Source: Pilatotrama ljubarskyi (lineage: Eukaryota > Basidiomycota > Agaricomycetes > Polyporales > Polyporaceae). From it: a stretch of DNA of 64,000 bases. The stretch's first letter is position 1, and each line of letters starts with the position of its first letter. Under the pieces are notes generated by a model, which searched no databases, had not been told where the DNA came from, and was given only the letters and a program-made list of their open reading frames with translations. This document shows, in pieces, positions 11,066 to 21,485 of this stretch. The stretch lies in the NCBI GenBank assembly GCA_022385805.1, contig MU277671.1:628808-692807 (forward strand), given 5' to 3'. Position numbers and translations under genes: made by a program.

Positions 11066-13891
11066 ATGACTACTATCCCCGCACCCACCATCGTCCTCCC
11101 AAAGGAGGAGTGGCCCGACGCCGACTTCGACTTTCCCGACGGCGACCCCATCCACGCTTCCGACGCAGAATCCGACAAGGACGATGACGAGGACTGGGAT
11201 ATGGAGATGGATCTAGGCAAGACTGGTGGGGCCAAAGCTCAGCTAGTCCTCCAGGGCATCGCTGCAAGGTCAGGATCCACCCAGCCTACACCCCAAATGT
11301 TCACCATCCGTCCCCCGCCCACTCCCTCTCCCGCCGACGAGGAGGACGACGAAGGCGTCTCCACCATCAAGGTCGCTGCTCTACCCAAGCCCCAGGCTGC
11401 GAAGCCACCACCAAGTCCTATTGATGAGGACTTCGAGGACGCCTTCGCCCTGCCCTCCGACCTGACTACCTTGTCCCTCCGACCCTTGTCCCTCGCACAT
11501 CGCACCTCCAAGTCCTCTCTCGAATGGGGGGACAAAGATCAGACTTCCTCCTCACAATCCTCGGATGCCTACTCGACTCTGGGATTCGCTGACAATTCAC
11601 CATCATCCAACTACACCTCGGCGTCCCTCCCCGAGACCGAGACGGAAGAAGACGAGGAAGAGGAGGATATCCTGGAGGGCCTCGATGTGCCGACAGGACT
11701 CTTCGAGTCAGGAAACGGCGCGAAGAAGTTGGGCAAGATTTTGGAGCTGAAGAAGCAGACCGCCTTCGCGGACGATCGGGTCAAGGTTGTTAGTCCCGAT
11801 CCCGAGGACGATTTCGAAATTGGCCTTGTGATCGACAACGAGACCGAGCTTAGCCCAAGTCGACTGCTTCAGAATGCACAGTCCGTCCTACGCCCCACCG
11901 CTGCGTCCCGGAGCAAGAGCGCACCGCCACGACCTCCTGCCGCGCTCCGCCCGCCATCGCGGCTCAAGGGCGACCGGGCCAAGTCTCCAAACAACCCTCC
12001 GGTCTCCTCAATGTCCCAGCTCCGCCGGATCACCTCCCCCGTCACCCCTCCCTCCCCGCCCTCTAGCAGGCCTGCACAGCCCATGCGCTCTCAGACGTAC
12101 AGTCAAGCTGTCGCGTCCCCCTCCACCATGACTTTCCTGGCCCCCAAACCCGGGAGCTTGCGGGTCCAGAAGTCGCACTCGGGTCTTAAACCCCCGTCGC
12201 CGCCGCAGTCGAAGAAGCTTGGACGGAAGGCGTCCCTCCCGTCGTTGTCGGAATCCAGTCAGTCCCAAGCGTCAGGCTCTGGGTCGGGTTCTGCTGCGGC
12301 AGCAGCGGGATCTGCTTTCCCCATCGCTCGCTACGAGACACCGACGGCGTCGTCGCGCGCGAAGGCGGCACATACAAGCTCCACGAGCCGAATCCATGGT
12401 CTGGAGTACAGTGTGCCCCCAACAAGACCGTCGACCCCGTCGTCAAATCCTGCGGCGCTCAGACTGACGATGCCGACGTCGTCGTCACGTACAAGATCCC
12501 GCGCTCCCATATCCAATGTGTTCCCAACCTCCGCAACAGCAGCGATTCCCGCTGCCCCATTATCAGCCCGCTCAACATCACCTCTACCACCACCCCGCCC
12601 TCCTTCGGCGACATCAGTCAAATCTCTTTCCATCAAGTCCCGACACGGCCAGAGTTCCAGTCTACCCATACCTAGCGCGCCCAAAGTGCTGAAGAAACCC
12701 AAGCGGCAACGCACCTATGGCGACGGCACGGAGCTCGACGGGTTCGAGGACCTACCCACCGATCGTGAGAAGGAGGGCAAGTACCGAGTGCAGCCCAAGG
12801 GATACGGAAATCGTGTCCCCGGCGCCTCATATCCCAAACCTTTGTCCGACGCCTCTGCGGCGGGCACCATTCGCCGGAAAGCGAAGACCCGCGAGTTTTC
12901 CGGAAGCGGCACTGGTAAGTGGTTATATCCTTCGATGACCACGACAATAGTACTCACCCTTTGTCCCTTCATAGAATCAAAAGCGCCGCTAGGTCCGTCA
13001 AAGACGCTCAAGCGCACCGGCCGGATCGAGTTCCCGTCAAAACCGCCCCCCGAACCGAGCAAAGCGGAGCGGGATCGGTCCAAGGCCACAGATGGTGAGG
13101 CCAGTGCGAAGCGGAAGAAGGTCGCGTCTCCGGGGCAGACGAGGCGCAAGCCGACTCTCATCCGAAACTTGGGTGGCGCGGGCCCAGCCAAAGGTCAGTA
13201 CACGATGCGCAACCACCGGTGGCTCGGCTGTCGCGCTGACGCTGGCGGCCTTGCAGTCGTAGGAGAGATGAAGTGGAATCCGAATACCCTCCGATGGGAG
13301 GGCAACGATCAAGCTCTTCGCGACTTTGACGCTGCGACTGGCACCTCAACACGACCAGCACTCATCACTCACCTCACTGGCTCGTCTATCGGTTCACCAG
13401 TGGGCTCTTTCGCGTCCGGCGCGCGCGTAGTCGGCAACATGATCTTTGACCCACAACGAATGTGCTGGATATCCACGCTACCTCCGGACGAGGAGGAGCC
13501 AGACGTCTTCGCCGAGCTCGCGGATGACGAGGACGATGACGATTGGGAGGCGCGCGCAAGCACTATCCGTGCCAGCCAGCAACTGCAAGGGAGCGCCGCC
13601 TCGATCGCGCCGTCTGACCAATCCTCGTCCAATTCCTCCATCTCACGCGTGGAGGCGCCCAGCCCCGCGCGCAGCCACACCCGGAGCATGTCCGAGAGCG
13701 AGAGCGACCGCTGCTCGCGCGCGTCCATGGTATGCGACGTCGACGACTCGTTCGTCGAGAAGTGCCGCGCCGCGGAAGAGCGCCACCGTGCCGAGCTCAA
13801 AGGCTGGCTCTCTGTCGGCCACGACGTCTTCGCGGACACGGACCGCTCGTACCTCTACGAGATTCGCGCGCTCGCGACACGGCAATACTAG
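11066..13891 (+). CDS. BYR4: Byr4/Bfa1-like subunit of the two-component GAP for Spg1/Tem1
   Basis: Byr4 (fission yeast) or Bfa1 (budding yeast) works with Cdc16/Bub2 to hold the septation/mitotic-exit GTPase inactive at the spindle pole. The protein has about 900 residues. It begins MTTIPAPTIVLPKEEWPDAD with the acidic motif DEDWDMEMDLG. A long Ser/Pro-rich disordered middle follows (about residues 250-560). The C-terminal block is the family core: TLIRNLGGAGPAK, VVGEMKWNPNTLRWEGND, GARVVGNMIFDPQRMCWIS and an acidic DEEEPDVFAELADDEDDDDW. Two introns, 12915-12974 (60 nt) and 13194-13256 (63 nt), have GTAAGT/GTCAGT donors and ATAG/GCAG acceptors. Both are multiples of three without stops, so the frame stays open through them. 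A further ATG 27 nt upstream in the same frame is less likely. Confidence 0.85.
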   Translation: MTTIPAPTIVLPKEEWPDADFDFPDGDPIHASDAESDKDDDEDWDMEMDLGKTGGAKAQLVLQGIAARSGSTQPTPQMFTIRPPPTPSPADEEDDEGVSTIKVAALPKPQAAKPPPSPIDEDFEDAFALPSDLTTLSLRPLSLAHRTSKSSLEWGDKDQTSSSQSSDAYSTLGFADNSPSSNYTSASLPETETEEDEEEEDILEGLDVPTGLFESGNGAKKLGKILELKKQTAFADDRVKVVSPDPEDDFEIGLVIDNETELSPSRLLQNAQSVLRPTAASRSKSAPPRPPAALRPPSRLKGDRAKSPNNPPVSSMSQLRRITSPVTPPSPPSSRPAQPMRSQTYSQAVASPSTMTFLAPKPGSLRVQKSHSGLKPPSPPQSKKLGRKASLPSLSESSQSQASGSGSGSAAAAAGSAFPIARYETPTASSRAKAAHTSSTSRIHGLEYSVPPTRPSTPSSNPAALRLTMPTSSSRTRSRAPISNVFPTSATAAIPAAPLSARSTSPLPPPRPPSATSVKSLSIKSRHGQSSSLPIPSAPKVLKKPKRQRTYGDGTELDGFEDLPTDREKEGKYRVQPKGYGNRVPGASYPKPLSDASAAGTIRRKAKTREFSGSGTGKWLYPSMTTTIVLTLCPFIESKAPLGPSKTLKRTGRIEFPSKPPPEPSKAERDRSKATDGEASAKRKKVASPGQTRRKPTLIRNLGGAGPAKGQYTMRNHRWLGCRADAGGLAVVGEMKWNPNTLRWEGNDQALRDFDAATGTSTRPALITHLTGSSIGSPVGSFASGARVVGNMIFDPQRMCWISTLPPDEEEPDVFAELADDEDDDDWEARASTIRASQQLQGSAASIAPSDQSSSNSSISRVEAPSPARSHTRSMSESESDRCSRASMVCDVDDSFVEKCRAAEERHRAELKGWLSVGHDVFADTDRSYLYEIRALATRQY
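12915..12974 (+). other. BYR4 intron 1, 60 nt, stop-free
   Basis: GTAAGT donor and TTCATAG acceptor. Removal joins SGSGT to ESKAPLG. Length is a multiple of three and there is no in-frame stop, so retention would add 20 residues. Confidence 0.75.
13194..13256 (+). other. BYR4 intron 2, 63 nt, stop-free
   Basis: GTCAGT donor, CGCTGAC branch-like sequence and TTGCAG acceptor. Removal restores the conserved junction GAGPAK-VVGEMKWN. It is again a multiple of three without a stop. Confidence 0.8.
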
Positions 13892-15433
13892 CCCCATCCT
13901 TCACCCACCTTACTTCCATCCTACCCCTCGCCCACGTATGCACATACAGAGGTGTACAGGACAATTTCGCCGATATGCAACCCCCNNNNNNNNNNNNNNN
14001 NNNNNNNNNNNNNNNNNNNNNNNNNNNNNNTACCGCATGGCCTCCCCTCACCTGCACTTCTCGCACTACGACTTGTAATGACTTCCTCCCTTCTTTCCGT
14101 CTTGTCGATAGCCTCTCTCATATCGCCGCTGCTGCTTTCTCCTCGTCCCGGTTTGCACCTTTTCTGCGCTGTTCGATATTGACACGGCCCCATCCGCAAT
14201 CCCCCTACCCGCTACCCTCTGTCGCCGCTCTTCCCGTTCGCTGTGCATACTTGTCGCGCTGTTATCTCGTCTTGTGTTGGCCGTCTACTTGATTTGCCGC
14301 CGTCCCCTCGTTCACTACAGTTTCATTTCTTGTCTATCTCCTCTCTCATCGGCTCGATGTGTATGAAGCAAAACAACCCATGAATATACACCCATGTTTC
14401 CATCTCTCATCCCATGCCGGTATGTCTCGCCCTCTGAGGTACGCTGGTCGATAGAGCAAACGTGCACGCAGATTGCGGTAAGTGGCTTCGTATGTCATTC
14501 GTCTCACATACTGCCAGCTATCGGAATGTGCTGTCTGTTACGCGCTACGTATACTAAACGGAAGGAGACTCGAGAGAGGGAGACACGAGAACGCCATGGA
14601 AACAGTAGAGAGCTCGGCCGCGGGGGCGCGAGAGACGACGGGAGGCAGTCACTGCTACATAGTTCGGATACGGGGCAGGGAGGCAGGCAATAAGGATTCA
14701 CAATACGAATAGATGGGGGAACTCGGGGGTCGGCAGGGGGTACTGCGCCGGCGGCGGCCCCGCCCTGTACAGAGACAGCGCGGTGGCGGGAATGGGAGCG
14801 GCCGGCCGGCGAGGGGACGCGGGGACGATGTGACGAACCAAGGCGAGTTTAGTCAAGGCGATAAATAGCGAAATCTGGGAACGAAACAATCGAGGTTGGG
14901 AGAACGCAAGGAGGGGGAAGGCAAGAAATACGGTGACATCTAGGGTAGGAGGTGGTGGTGTTACATAGGAAAGGAACAAAGAAAGGGAGTGCATAGTATG
15001 CGCAGGGCCGTGGGACGATGAGGGCACCCTCGCCTGCGCGGGGGCCCTCTGCGCCCTATGTCGAGAGTGGGCGACGGCGGCGCTGACCGCGCCGAAGGCC
15101 CGCGCGAGATAGGGAGGATACGATCCAAGAGGTACGATGCGCGCGATAACGAGGTACGAGAGGAGAGTGTAGACATAGCGATACGACCAAACAGCACAAC
15201 TGGACGACTGGATCTTCATAGACAGCGAGAGCGGGACGACGAGCAGCAGCGGGGAGCATAGGTTTGGCAGGCGGCAGAGGCTGGGTTGGACTGGACTGGG
15301 CATGAGATAGCGATAGCGTCAGCAGAGCTAGGACGATCTATGGACGATTGGGCTGGGGGACGACAGAAAACGACCGCCGCGCAGGGGTAGGCTTCGGGGG
15401 CTGAGCCCTCGGCGAAGAGACCGGTGTGCACGC
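13892..15433. other. Convergent 3' intergenic space, BYR4 / C2H2 gene
   Basis: About 1.5 kb between two convergent stop codons, interrupted by the N gap. The open frames here (for example on the minus strand from about 15300 to 14700) show no domain, codon pattern or introns, and probably represent long 3' UTRs. I see no further gene. Confidence 0.4.
13986..14030. other. Assembly gap (45 N)
   Basis: A run of 45 undetermined bases just downstream of the BYR4 stop, between a short C run and TACCGCATGG. The true length is unknown. Confidence 1.
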
Positions 15434-17847
15434 TCAATCGCGCCCGCTGATGGTCTTGCGGCGCTTCTTCGGTTGTGCCTCCTGCATCTCGCAGTCGCCG
15501 TCAAGGCTGTAGAGGAACTCGTTGCGAGACGTCTTCCTGCCCAGCTTGAAGGGGCTACCCATAGCGTCCACGGCGACCTCTCCATCATGCGCGTGGTGGC
15601 TGGTCCGACGGCGCTGTGGCTTCTCCTGGCGACCCAAAATCTTGTCCATCAGGCCTGTGGTCGTGACTGACCCGAGGGAGCTCTTGTGGGAGCTGGAGCT
15701 CCCGCTCGCGCTGGAGCTAGGACCTGCGCTAGAGCTGCTCCGCTGCCTGCCATGAGAGCCGAAGCGGAAGGGACTGCTGTCCCTGCGGCTGCCGCTGCTG
15801 CCGGAGCTCAGGGGAGCCTTGTCGCTCGTGCCGCTGCCGCTGCTGGGCGCGCCGCCAGAGCTGCTGCCCGCCTCTGCGCTGCTGGCACTCTCCGTTCGCC
15901 GGTGCTCCGGGAGACGCACGGGCGTCCCAAGGCCGAGGCTCGCAAAGCCGGACTTGCGGGGGAGGGCGCTGGCGTCCTCGATTGGCTCCATGTCGACGTC
16001 GCCGTCGCCTTCGCCTTCGCCCTCAGGGAAGACGCGCCAGCGCAACTTGGACATGGAGGTTATCGTGGAGCGTGCGGGTCCGAAGACTGGAGTAGGGGAC
16101 GCATGGAAATCAGGGATAGCAGAGATGCCTTCTGGCCTCGTACGGGAAGCCGGACTCCTGCTGCTGCCGCTGCTCGAAGGTGGATGGGCGGGGGATGATT
16201 CACCGACCTTGGGGGCCGGAGACAGGTGAAGATAGGCCTTGAAGGGGTCCTCGACTTCACCTCCGGGTGTCGAGAAGCCCATTCCCATATGAACAGAGGA
16301 GGCAAAATCCTTGAGTGGGGACGGCCAGGCGAAATCCCCCATGCGCGACATGATTGACGGAGTGCTATCTGGCCTGTCCACGTCGGCAAACAGCCTCCTC
16401 GGGGAAGGGAAGAACATGTCCGGCTCTTGTTCGCTAGGCATGTCGAGTAGCGTGAACCTTTCCGGAGTCTGGATCGTCGGAGGCGAGAATATGCTTCGCT
16501 TCTTTCGCTCGCTCGCGGGAACGATGACAATGGGACTGACATCGAGGCCGCGTACGTTAGGACTTGCCTCGCCGCACACAAGCATCCCCAAAGTAAGCTG
16601 CCTGACGGCTTGGTTAACAGCAGCACTCGAGGCCCTCCACGGTTGGTCCGAAGGGAGACGAGGAGGAGAATGGCGGAAAGCTGGAGTCCGGCGGGGATCA
16701 TATGGAGACTCGGGCGGAATGTTCAGCTTCGTCGCGGATGATTTGCTCGGGGAAAGACCCGGAGTTTGAGGAGGAGTACTCCCGCTGAGAATCGAATCGA
16801 AGCTACCGTCAGCCCATCTTTGCTGCCAGTTTTCCAGGCCGTCGAGAGCTTCTGAGGGGTCACAATAATTGAGGGCGCCGTATAGCTCCTGTTGAAGTGA
16901 CGGGCCCTGAGACAGCCCAGGACTCGGGGGAGCCTCCGGCTCACGCAGACGCGAGGGGCCTGGGCTTGCTTGCTGCATGGCAGGCTTGGGGGGCGGAAGC
17001 TCCATGGACGCGGAGCGGTGGACGGACTTGTTGGCCGTCTGTACGCTAGCCTTCTGCGCGTCGTTACCCTTTTGGGTCGCAAGCTTGTTCTCCTCTGTCA
17101 AGGCACAGAACATGTTAGTAGACTAGACATTCTGCAAAAAAGCGACTCACTGTTTGAACTCCGACCTCCCCTGCCCCCCACTCTCTCGCCAGTTTCCCTT
17201 CGGTTGGCCATGGGAACCTTGTGTTTTTCATATACATGGCGTCTCCACATACTCTTCGCGTTGACACCGGCATACGTGCGCCGGCAGAAAGTGCAGCGGA
17301 GCCGAGGCTCTTCCCCTTCCTTCCACCCCTCTTTGACATCCTTCTTCTTGGTGGGGCACCAACCCCTGGGGGGCTCCAGCTGGGTCGGGTAACCGACGGC
17401 ATTTTCGCCGACGAAGTCCCTTATGTCGAGGAACCACTCAGGGTTGGCGGCCATGAGCATGTAAGTCAGTCCACCCTTGTGGTTCTCAGCCCCGGGAAAG
17501 TCCGTGAAGGGGGGGCGAATGAAGGTGGTGCCAGGATCGCCGGGGACGGGATCGAGGTTCAGGGTGCCGTTGTTGTTGTTGTTAACGGACTGGCTCCGGG
17601 CGATTTGAGCTGGTCGAACAGCAGATGCCGTCGAGGCCTGCATAGGGGGGTGGGCGATGGGGTGAGTTTGGGGAGGATTGGGGGCGAGACTGGGGGCCGG
17701 CGCGAGGGCAGCCGGGACAAAAGGCATTGACGAATGGTGAGAAGCTTGCATGGTGAGATATTGTCGCAGTGAGGATGGGTTTATCTCTTCGGTAGTCAAG
17801 AAGCTTGCGGGAGGGCAAAAGGAGGAGGATGGGGGGTGCCCTTGCAT
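15434..17847 (-). CDS. Protein with one C2H2-type zinc finger and long disordered tail
   Basis: Two coding exons, 17847-17151 and 17094-15434, flank a 56-nt intron with GTGAGT donor, CTAAC branch point and TGACAG acceptor. The product has 785 residues. The one folded part is at about residues 120-215: a conserved segment (DFPGAENHKGGLTYM, NPEWFLDIRDFVG) and a single finger with C185, C188, H204 and H209 (CTFCRRTYAG...RRHVYEKH). The rest is Ser/Pro-rich with Lys/Arg clusters, ending KKRRKTISGRD, a likely nuclear localisation signal. It is probably a nuclear regulator, but DNA binding by one finger is inference. A 5'-UTR intron probably ends at TTGCTTGCAG near 17870, with its donor (GTCAGT) near 17935, because no ATG precedes 17847 in frame. 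Confidence 0.75.
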
Positions 17848-18415
17848 GCGTAGAAGAGGTGATGTGGCTGCAAGCAAAAGACGATAAGCGACGATGAGCA
17901 GGCAAGTTGTGGCTGGGCGCTGAGTGCTACTGACCTGCAGATGCAGCTAATGTCGACGGAGGGGGAGCAGTCGACGGCGGGGAGGGCGGAGAGGGGATGA
18001 TGATGGCGGAGGAGAAGATGTGACTGGGATGGGAGGAGGAGAGAGCGATGGGAGTGCGACCGACGGCTAAGCGAACATGCCCCCATCAATCCCGGCCTTT
18101 TTAGGACACAACGCGACTCGCGCGTACATCACGTGACCGAGTCTCACCGCGTCGTTTCGCACGCGCGTCTCTCCGCTCTCCGTCGCCCGTCCATTGTCCC
18201 ACGAATTAATGAATCAACACACTCCTTTCCAATGTTGTGCACATCTACAACTCTGCATTTCGGTCTGTCTGTAGACTTGTAGCGTTAAGAGAAGCATTCG
18301 AGCACCAGCGCACAGCCTGGGGGCGAGGTCGTCGCACTCCGCCAAGGGCGATGATGTCACCCGGCCCTCCCGAGTCCCGGACAGCTAACCCCCTGTGCCG
18401 ACCGCTCTCTCCTGC
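17848..18415. promoter_or_regulatory. Upstream region of the C2H2 gene
   Basis: Contains the probable non-coding first exon and 5'-UTR intron of the C2H2 gene (to about 18070), then about 350 bases before the DUF423 stop codon. A palindromic CACGTG-type element (CATCACGTGACC) lies near 18130. No coding gene is seen. Confidence 0.4.
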
Positions 18416-19182
18416 TCAGAGCGCGAGGGCGATGTAGCTGGGACACGCGTTGATCAGCGTCCAGGGACATTGCAATTTATTCTCTCTCTCGCGCGCAGCC
18501 ACTCACCCAGCAATCATGACCGAGCCCCCGATAGGCGTAATGGGGCCCATCCATTTCAGCCTGTCCCAGCCATCATTGCGAGCGACGAGTCCCGGCCGGT
18601 CGCGGTCAGCTCTCCATCCTCAGACCGCCACCAACGTCACTCCACTCACCGGTCCCGAGCCAGCACCAGCGCCATGATGCTCCCCGAAAATACCATGCTC
18701 CCGACAGCGATCGCCGGTCCGGCGAACCTGTGCGCGGCGAAGTGGGGGTGCATCGACACCACCAACAGCGCGAGCCCGTTGTATATCTGCGGAACACATC
18801 AGCATCGTCCAGAGCAACGGCCGTGGTAGCCAGGGAAGAGAGGCAGAAGATCATCTATGTAGCTCCCTCTCCCACACTGTGCCCGTAGGAGTCCTCTCAG
18901 TGCACAACCGAGCTACGTACCGCATAACTAGACGCAGTCTGCCAGGCGTGCAACTTCTCCGGAGTGATGCCGCTCCTCTTCTGTAGGCCATGCGAACCAA
19001 AGGCACCTGCTATTATCCCCGCAGCGGCTTGGTACATCCCTCTCTCAGTGTTCCGTCTCGACGCGGCTCGTATGCAGTGCGTGGTTACCTAGGATGGCAC
19101 CCGTCCTCCATAGCAAGCTGGAACCGGGGAAAGCATTCAGCGCTCGGGGAAGCAGAGGCGTAGACGCAGATGGGCGCGACAT
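18416..19182 (-). CDS. DUF423 family small membrane protein
   Basis: Five small exons, easily overlooked, give 141 residues: 19182-19089, 19039-18921, 18786-18650, 18560-18507, 18437-18416. Four of the splice junctions fall in conserved positions and every phase closes. The start is MSRPSASTPLL. The family features are a first membrane helix (RTGAILGMYQAAAGIIAGAF) with GAFGSHGL, then LHAWQTASSYAIYNGLALLV, HPHFAAHRFAGPAIAVGSMV, FSGSIMALVL and the C-terminal GPITPIGGSVMIAGYIALAL. DUF423 proteins have about four membrane helices and no known biochemical function; they occur in bacteria and eukaryotes. No frame is longer than about 45 codons, so its reading rests on splicing plus the family pattern. 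Confidence 0.87.
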
Positions 19183-20235
19183 GGCGTCTTGAGGGTCGTA
19201 TGTCAGTAAACTTGAGCAAATGAGTTAGTGTGAGAGGCGAGAGCAGTGGGGCAGTCCGGTCTGAGTCTGTGATACTTCGCACGCACTTACGCGTTTGCTC
19301 CTCCGAGCGGCATGGCTCGGCATTCGCGCCGAAGCCCACTAAGGACTCGTATAGGTGCCGCTCAAGCAAAGTTTATTATATTAGAGGACGACGCACCGGT
19401 CGTCACCCAAACATACATATATGTTACTCCCGTCCACATGCCGTCCAGGAACCAGAGAGATCACTCCGGATACATACTGTACTCCAGCTTACATAGTGCC
19501 ACACAGATCGCGGCGATGCGGCCAGAACCACTTGGTGACTTCATACAGATTGCGGCCTGTGAGGTACCGGTGCTGGACTAGGCTGCGATTGTTCACCTCG
19601 TTCGATACAGTATGATTCCCTCTACGATAACCTCATGCCACGGTACTCCAAGCTCTGTTCTCGGAGTTTGCAGTCAATGACACCAACACGTATTCGCAAA
19701 GCACATCGACTTCACTGAACCCCGAATGCACTGTTGCAGTGTAGCGACCTTGACTGACATAGCGGCAAGCTACGCCGAGGGACTGCTTGGGACTCACGGT
19801 TGACGTGGAGATGCAGAACGATACTAAGGAGATCTAGACGAAGGTCTCGAGAACTCAAGGCTGCCGAGAAGCGGTGCATATTATGCCGGATAATATACGG
19901 GCATGCCTCCCTCTTGTCAGCCGTTGAGGCTCGCCAGCGTACCTATCTCGCCCCATTCAATGCTCTGTGACTGGGACCAGGGCGACGGCATCTGTAAAGA
20001 ACGGTCTTCTGACTCTGTAGGGGACAAGAGTCTCGTGTCCTGAACGCACCGCAGGGTGGAAGGGACAATTGTACACCGGACAGACTCAAAAGTACTTAGT
20101 GCAGGGGGACGGGAGAGCGCGACATGCGAGTCTTGTGCGACTGCTCGAGTCCCATGGTGTCTGCAAGTCGGAGGCGTGGCGCTCCCGGCTCATACTAAAA
20201 GACTTAAGGTCCTGGCACTTGCGACGCGTCTTCTG

Positions 20236-20622
20236 TACAGTCGTTTGCATAATAAAGTGCACTCGCATGCGCGGCGATATCGTGTTTGGTCATATTTGCG
20301 GCGCCAAAGAAGTCCGATATAGTAGGCACACGGCGCCTGATCAAGAGAGGACTCGCAAGCCGGCACAGTCACAGTGGGGCCAAACTCATCCCATCTCATC
20401 TCGCAAGTACACCAAATAAGTTTTATGCGTTGAGTGAATGCTCGGACTGCTTCCGGATGGAACTATTCAATGAAGAGGTGCAGAGAGCCGCTATCGGCGC
20501 GCACACTGGGTTCTTGATCAGGCGCTGACCGCTGCCAAATCGGGTTTCTTCACCTGGAACAAATACAGCCAAATAGCAATCGGCCGCGTGCGCGAGTGCA
20601 CTTTATTTTGCAAACGACTGTA
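20236..20622. mobile_element. Tc1/mariner-type MITE with TA target duplication
   Basis: A 383-bp element (20238-20620) is flanked by TA on both sides. Its outer 38 bases form an imperfect inverted repeat with 34 of 38 matches, beginning CAGTCGTTTGCA. Weaker inverted similarity continues inwards, with another matching block GCGCCTGATCAAGA about 100 bp in from each end (near 20330 and 20520), so the subterminal repeat is about 115 bp long. No transposase frame is present, so it is non-autonomous. The TA duplication and CAGT-type ends fit the IS630/Tc1/mariner superfamily. It sits in the 3' tail of the adjacent SINE copy, whose tail sequence resumes on the far side. Confidence 0.85.
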
Positions 20623-20935
20623 AGTACTACACGCCCAGACGAGCCAGATGTCGGAATGACATCTGGTCGGATTTCATCCGGCGGAGGCCCGCCCGACACC
20701 CGGCTGATGCAGAGCAAATAACTGAGCAATATCTGGCAACGGGACCGGCTAGATGTGTGATGCCCGTCAACGGGCCGGTACCCAGCGCCGGATATTGGTG
20801 GGGCGTGCGGCAGATATCCACCGGATATCTGGCTTTACGTATGTGCACAACAAAAAGAAAATGTAGTACCGAGATTCGAACCCTGTGCGACGTACCCATC
20901 GCCCAGCTCCTTACCGCTGCACTACCGCAGCTTTC
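20623..20935 (-). mobile_element. tRNA-derived SINE-like element, copy A
   Basis: Read on the minus strand, the head has RNA polymerase III promoter elements in tRNA order. A-box: TAGTGCAGCGG (20924-20914). B-box: GGTTCGAATCT (20882-20872), 31 bases further on. A T-rich stretch (TTTTCTTTTTG) follows. The body is rich in GATATCYGG/GACATCTGG motifs. The tail GACATCTGGCTCGTCTGGGCGTGTAGTAC matches the tail of copy B, shown here only as a pattern (20658-20626). It does not fold as a functional tRNA that I can recognise. A-box plus B-box plus an unrelated body shared by two copies is the hallmark of a SINE. Confidence 0.75.
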
Positions 20936-21224
20936 ACTACGCTGTTACTCACACACTTATATATCCTCAATACCTCGGGCTACAGAAAAATCCTAAGTCC
21001 GATTTCAGAGTGCAGACACTTGATGGCATCCGTGCTCCTTCCCTTCAATGCACGGGGGGACTCAAGCTGCGTTCTTTGCAAGCTACACTATGCTAGAACC
21101 TCACAGATGTACTGTACAACATAATCTCACTACTAGCAATGCTGGAATAGCCCCTCTTTGTCAGGAAAACCCCAGCACTCACCGAGTGAGTATGAGTTGC
21201 ATGAGCAAAGCTTAAAGTCAAAGG

Positions 21225-21485
21225 CCTTCATGGCGTAGTGGTCGTGTGCGGGTGCTTGTGACAGTGTACCTCGAGGTTTGAAACCTCGCCCTGCCCTTTT
21301 TTCGAGCGCTCCACGTAACTCCAGATATCTGTCCGACATCTGGCACAGGGTGGTCGGGTATTTGGCATCAGACATTTGTCGGGTGACGCGCGAAAGGTAA
21401 CGGTTCGGTATTGGTCACACATCAAACCGATATCTCGGATTTCAGATATCGGTCCGACGTCTGGCTCACCCGAGCGTGTACTACA
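21225..21485 (+). mobile_element. tRNA-derived SINE-like element, copy B
   Basis: The head reads TGGCGTAGTGGTCGTG, containing an A-box (21236-21246), then a B-box GGTTTGAAACC (21275-21285) and a run of six T at 21297-21302, a potential polymerase III stop. The body contains two blocks of the form CAGATATCNGTCCGACRTCTGGC (near 21323 and 21443). The tail, GGCTCACCCGAGCGTGTACTAC, ends near 21485 and matches copy A in structure and sequence. Copies A and B lie head to head about 290 bp apart and have diverged in the middle, so they are old or from different subfamilies. Confidence 0.72.

Noticed and set aside
14698..15303. Minus-strand 201-codon frame downstream of the C2H2 gene
   Set aside because: Its Leu/Ser/Pro-rich composition shows no domain, and its position suits a 3' UTR of the neighbouring gene.
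20872..20935. Candidate tRNA gene on the minus strand (A- and B-box present)
   Set aside because: No acceptor stem closes and no clear anticodon arm is present. The same layout recurs in a second copy with a shared non-tRNA tail, which indicates a SINE.
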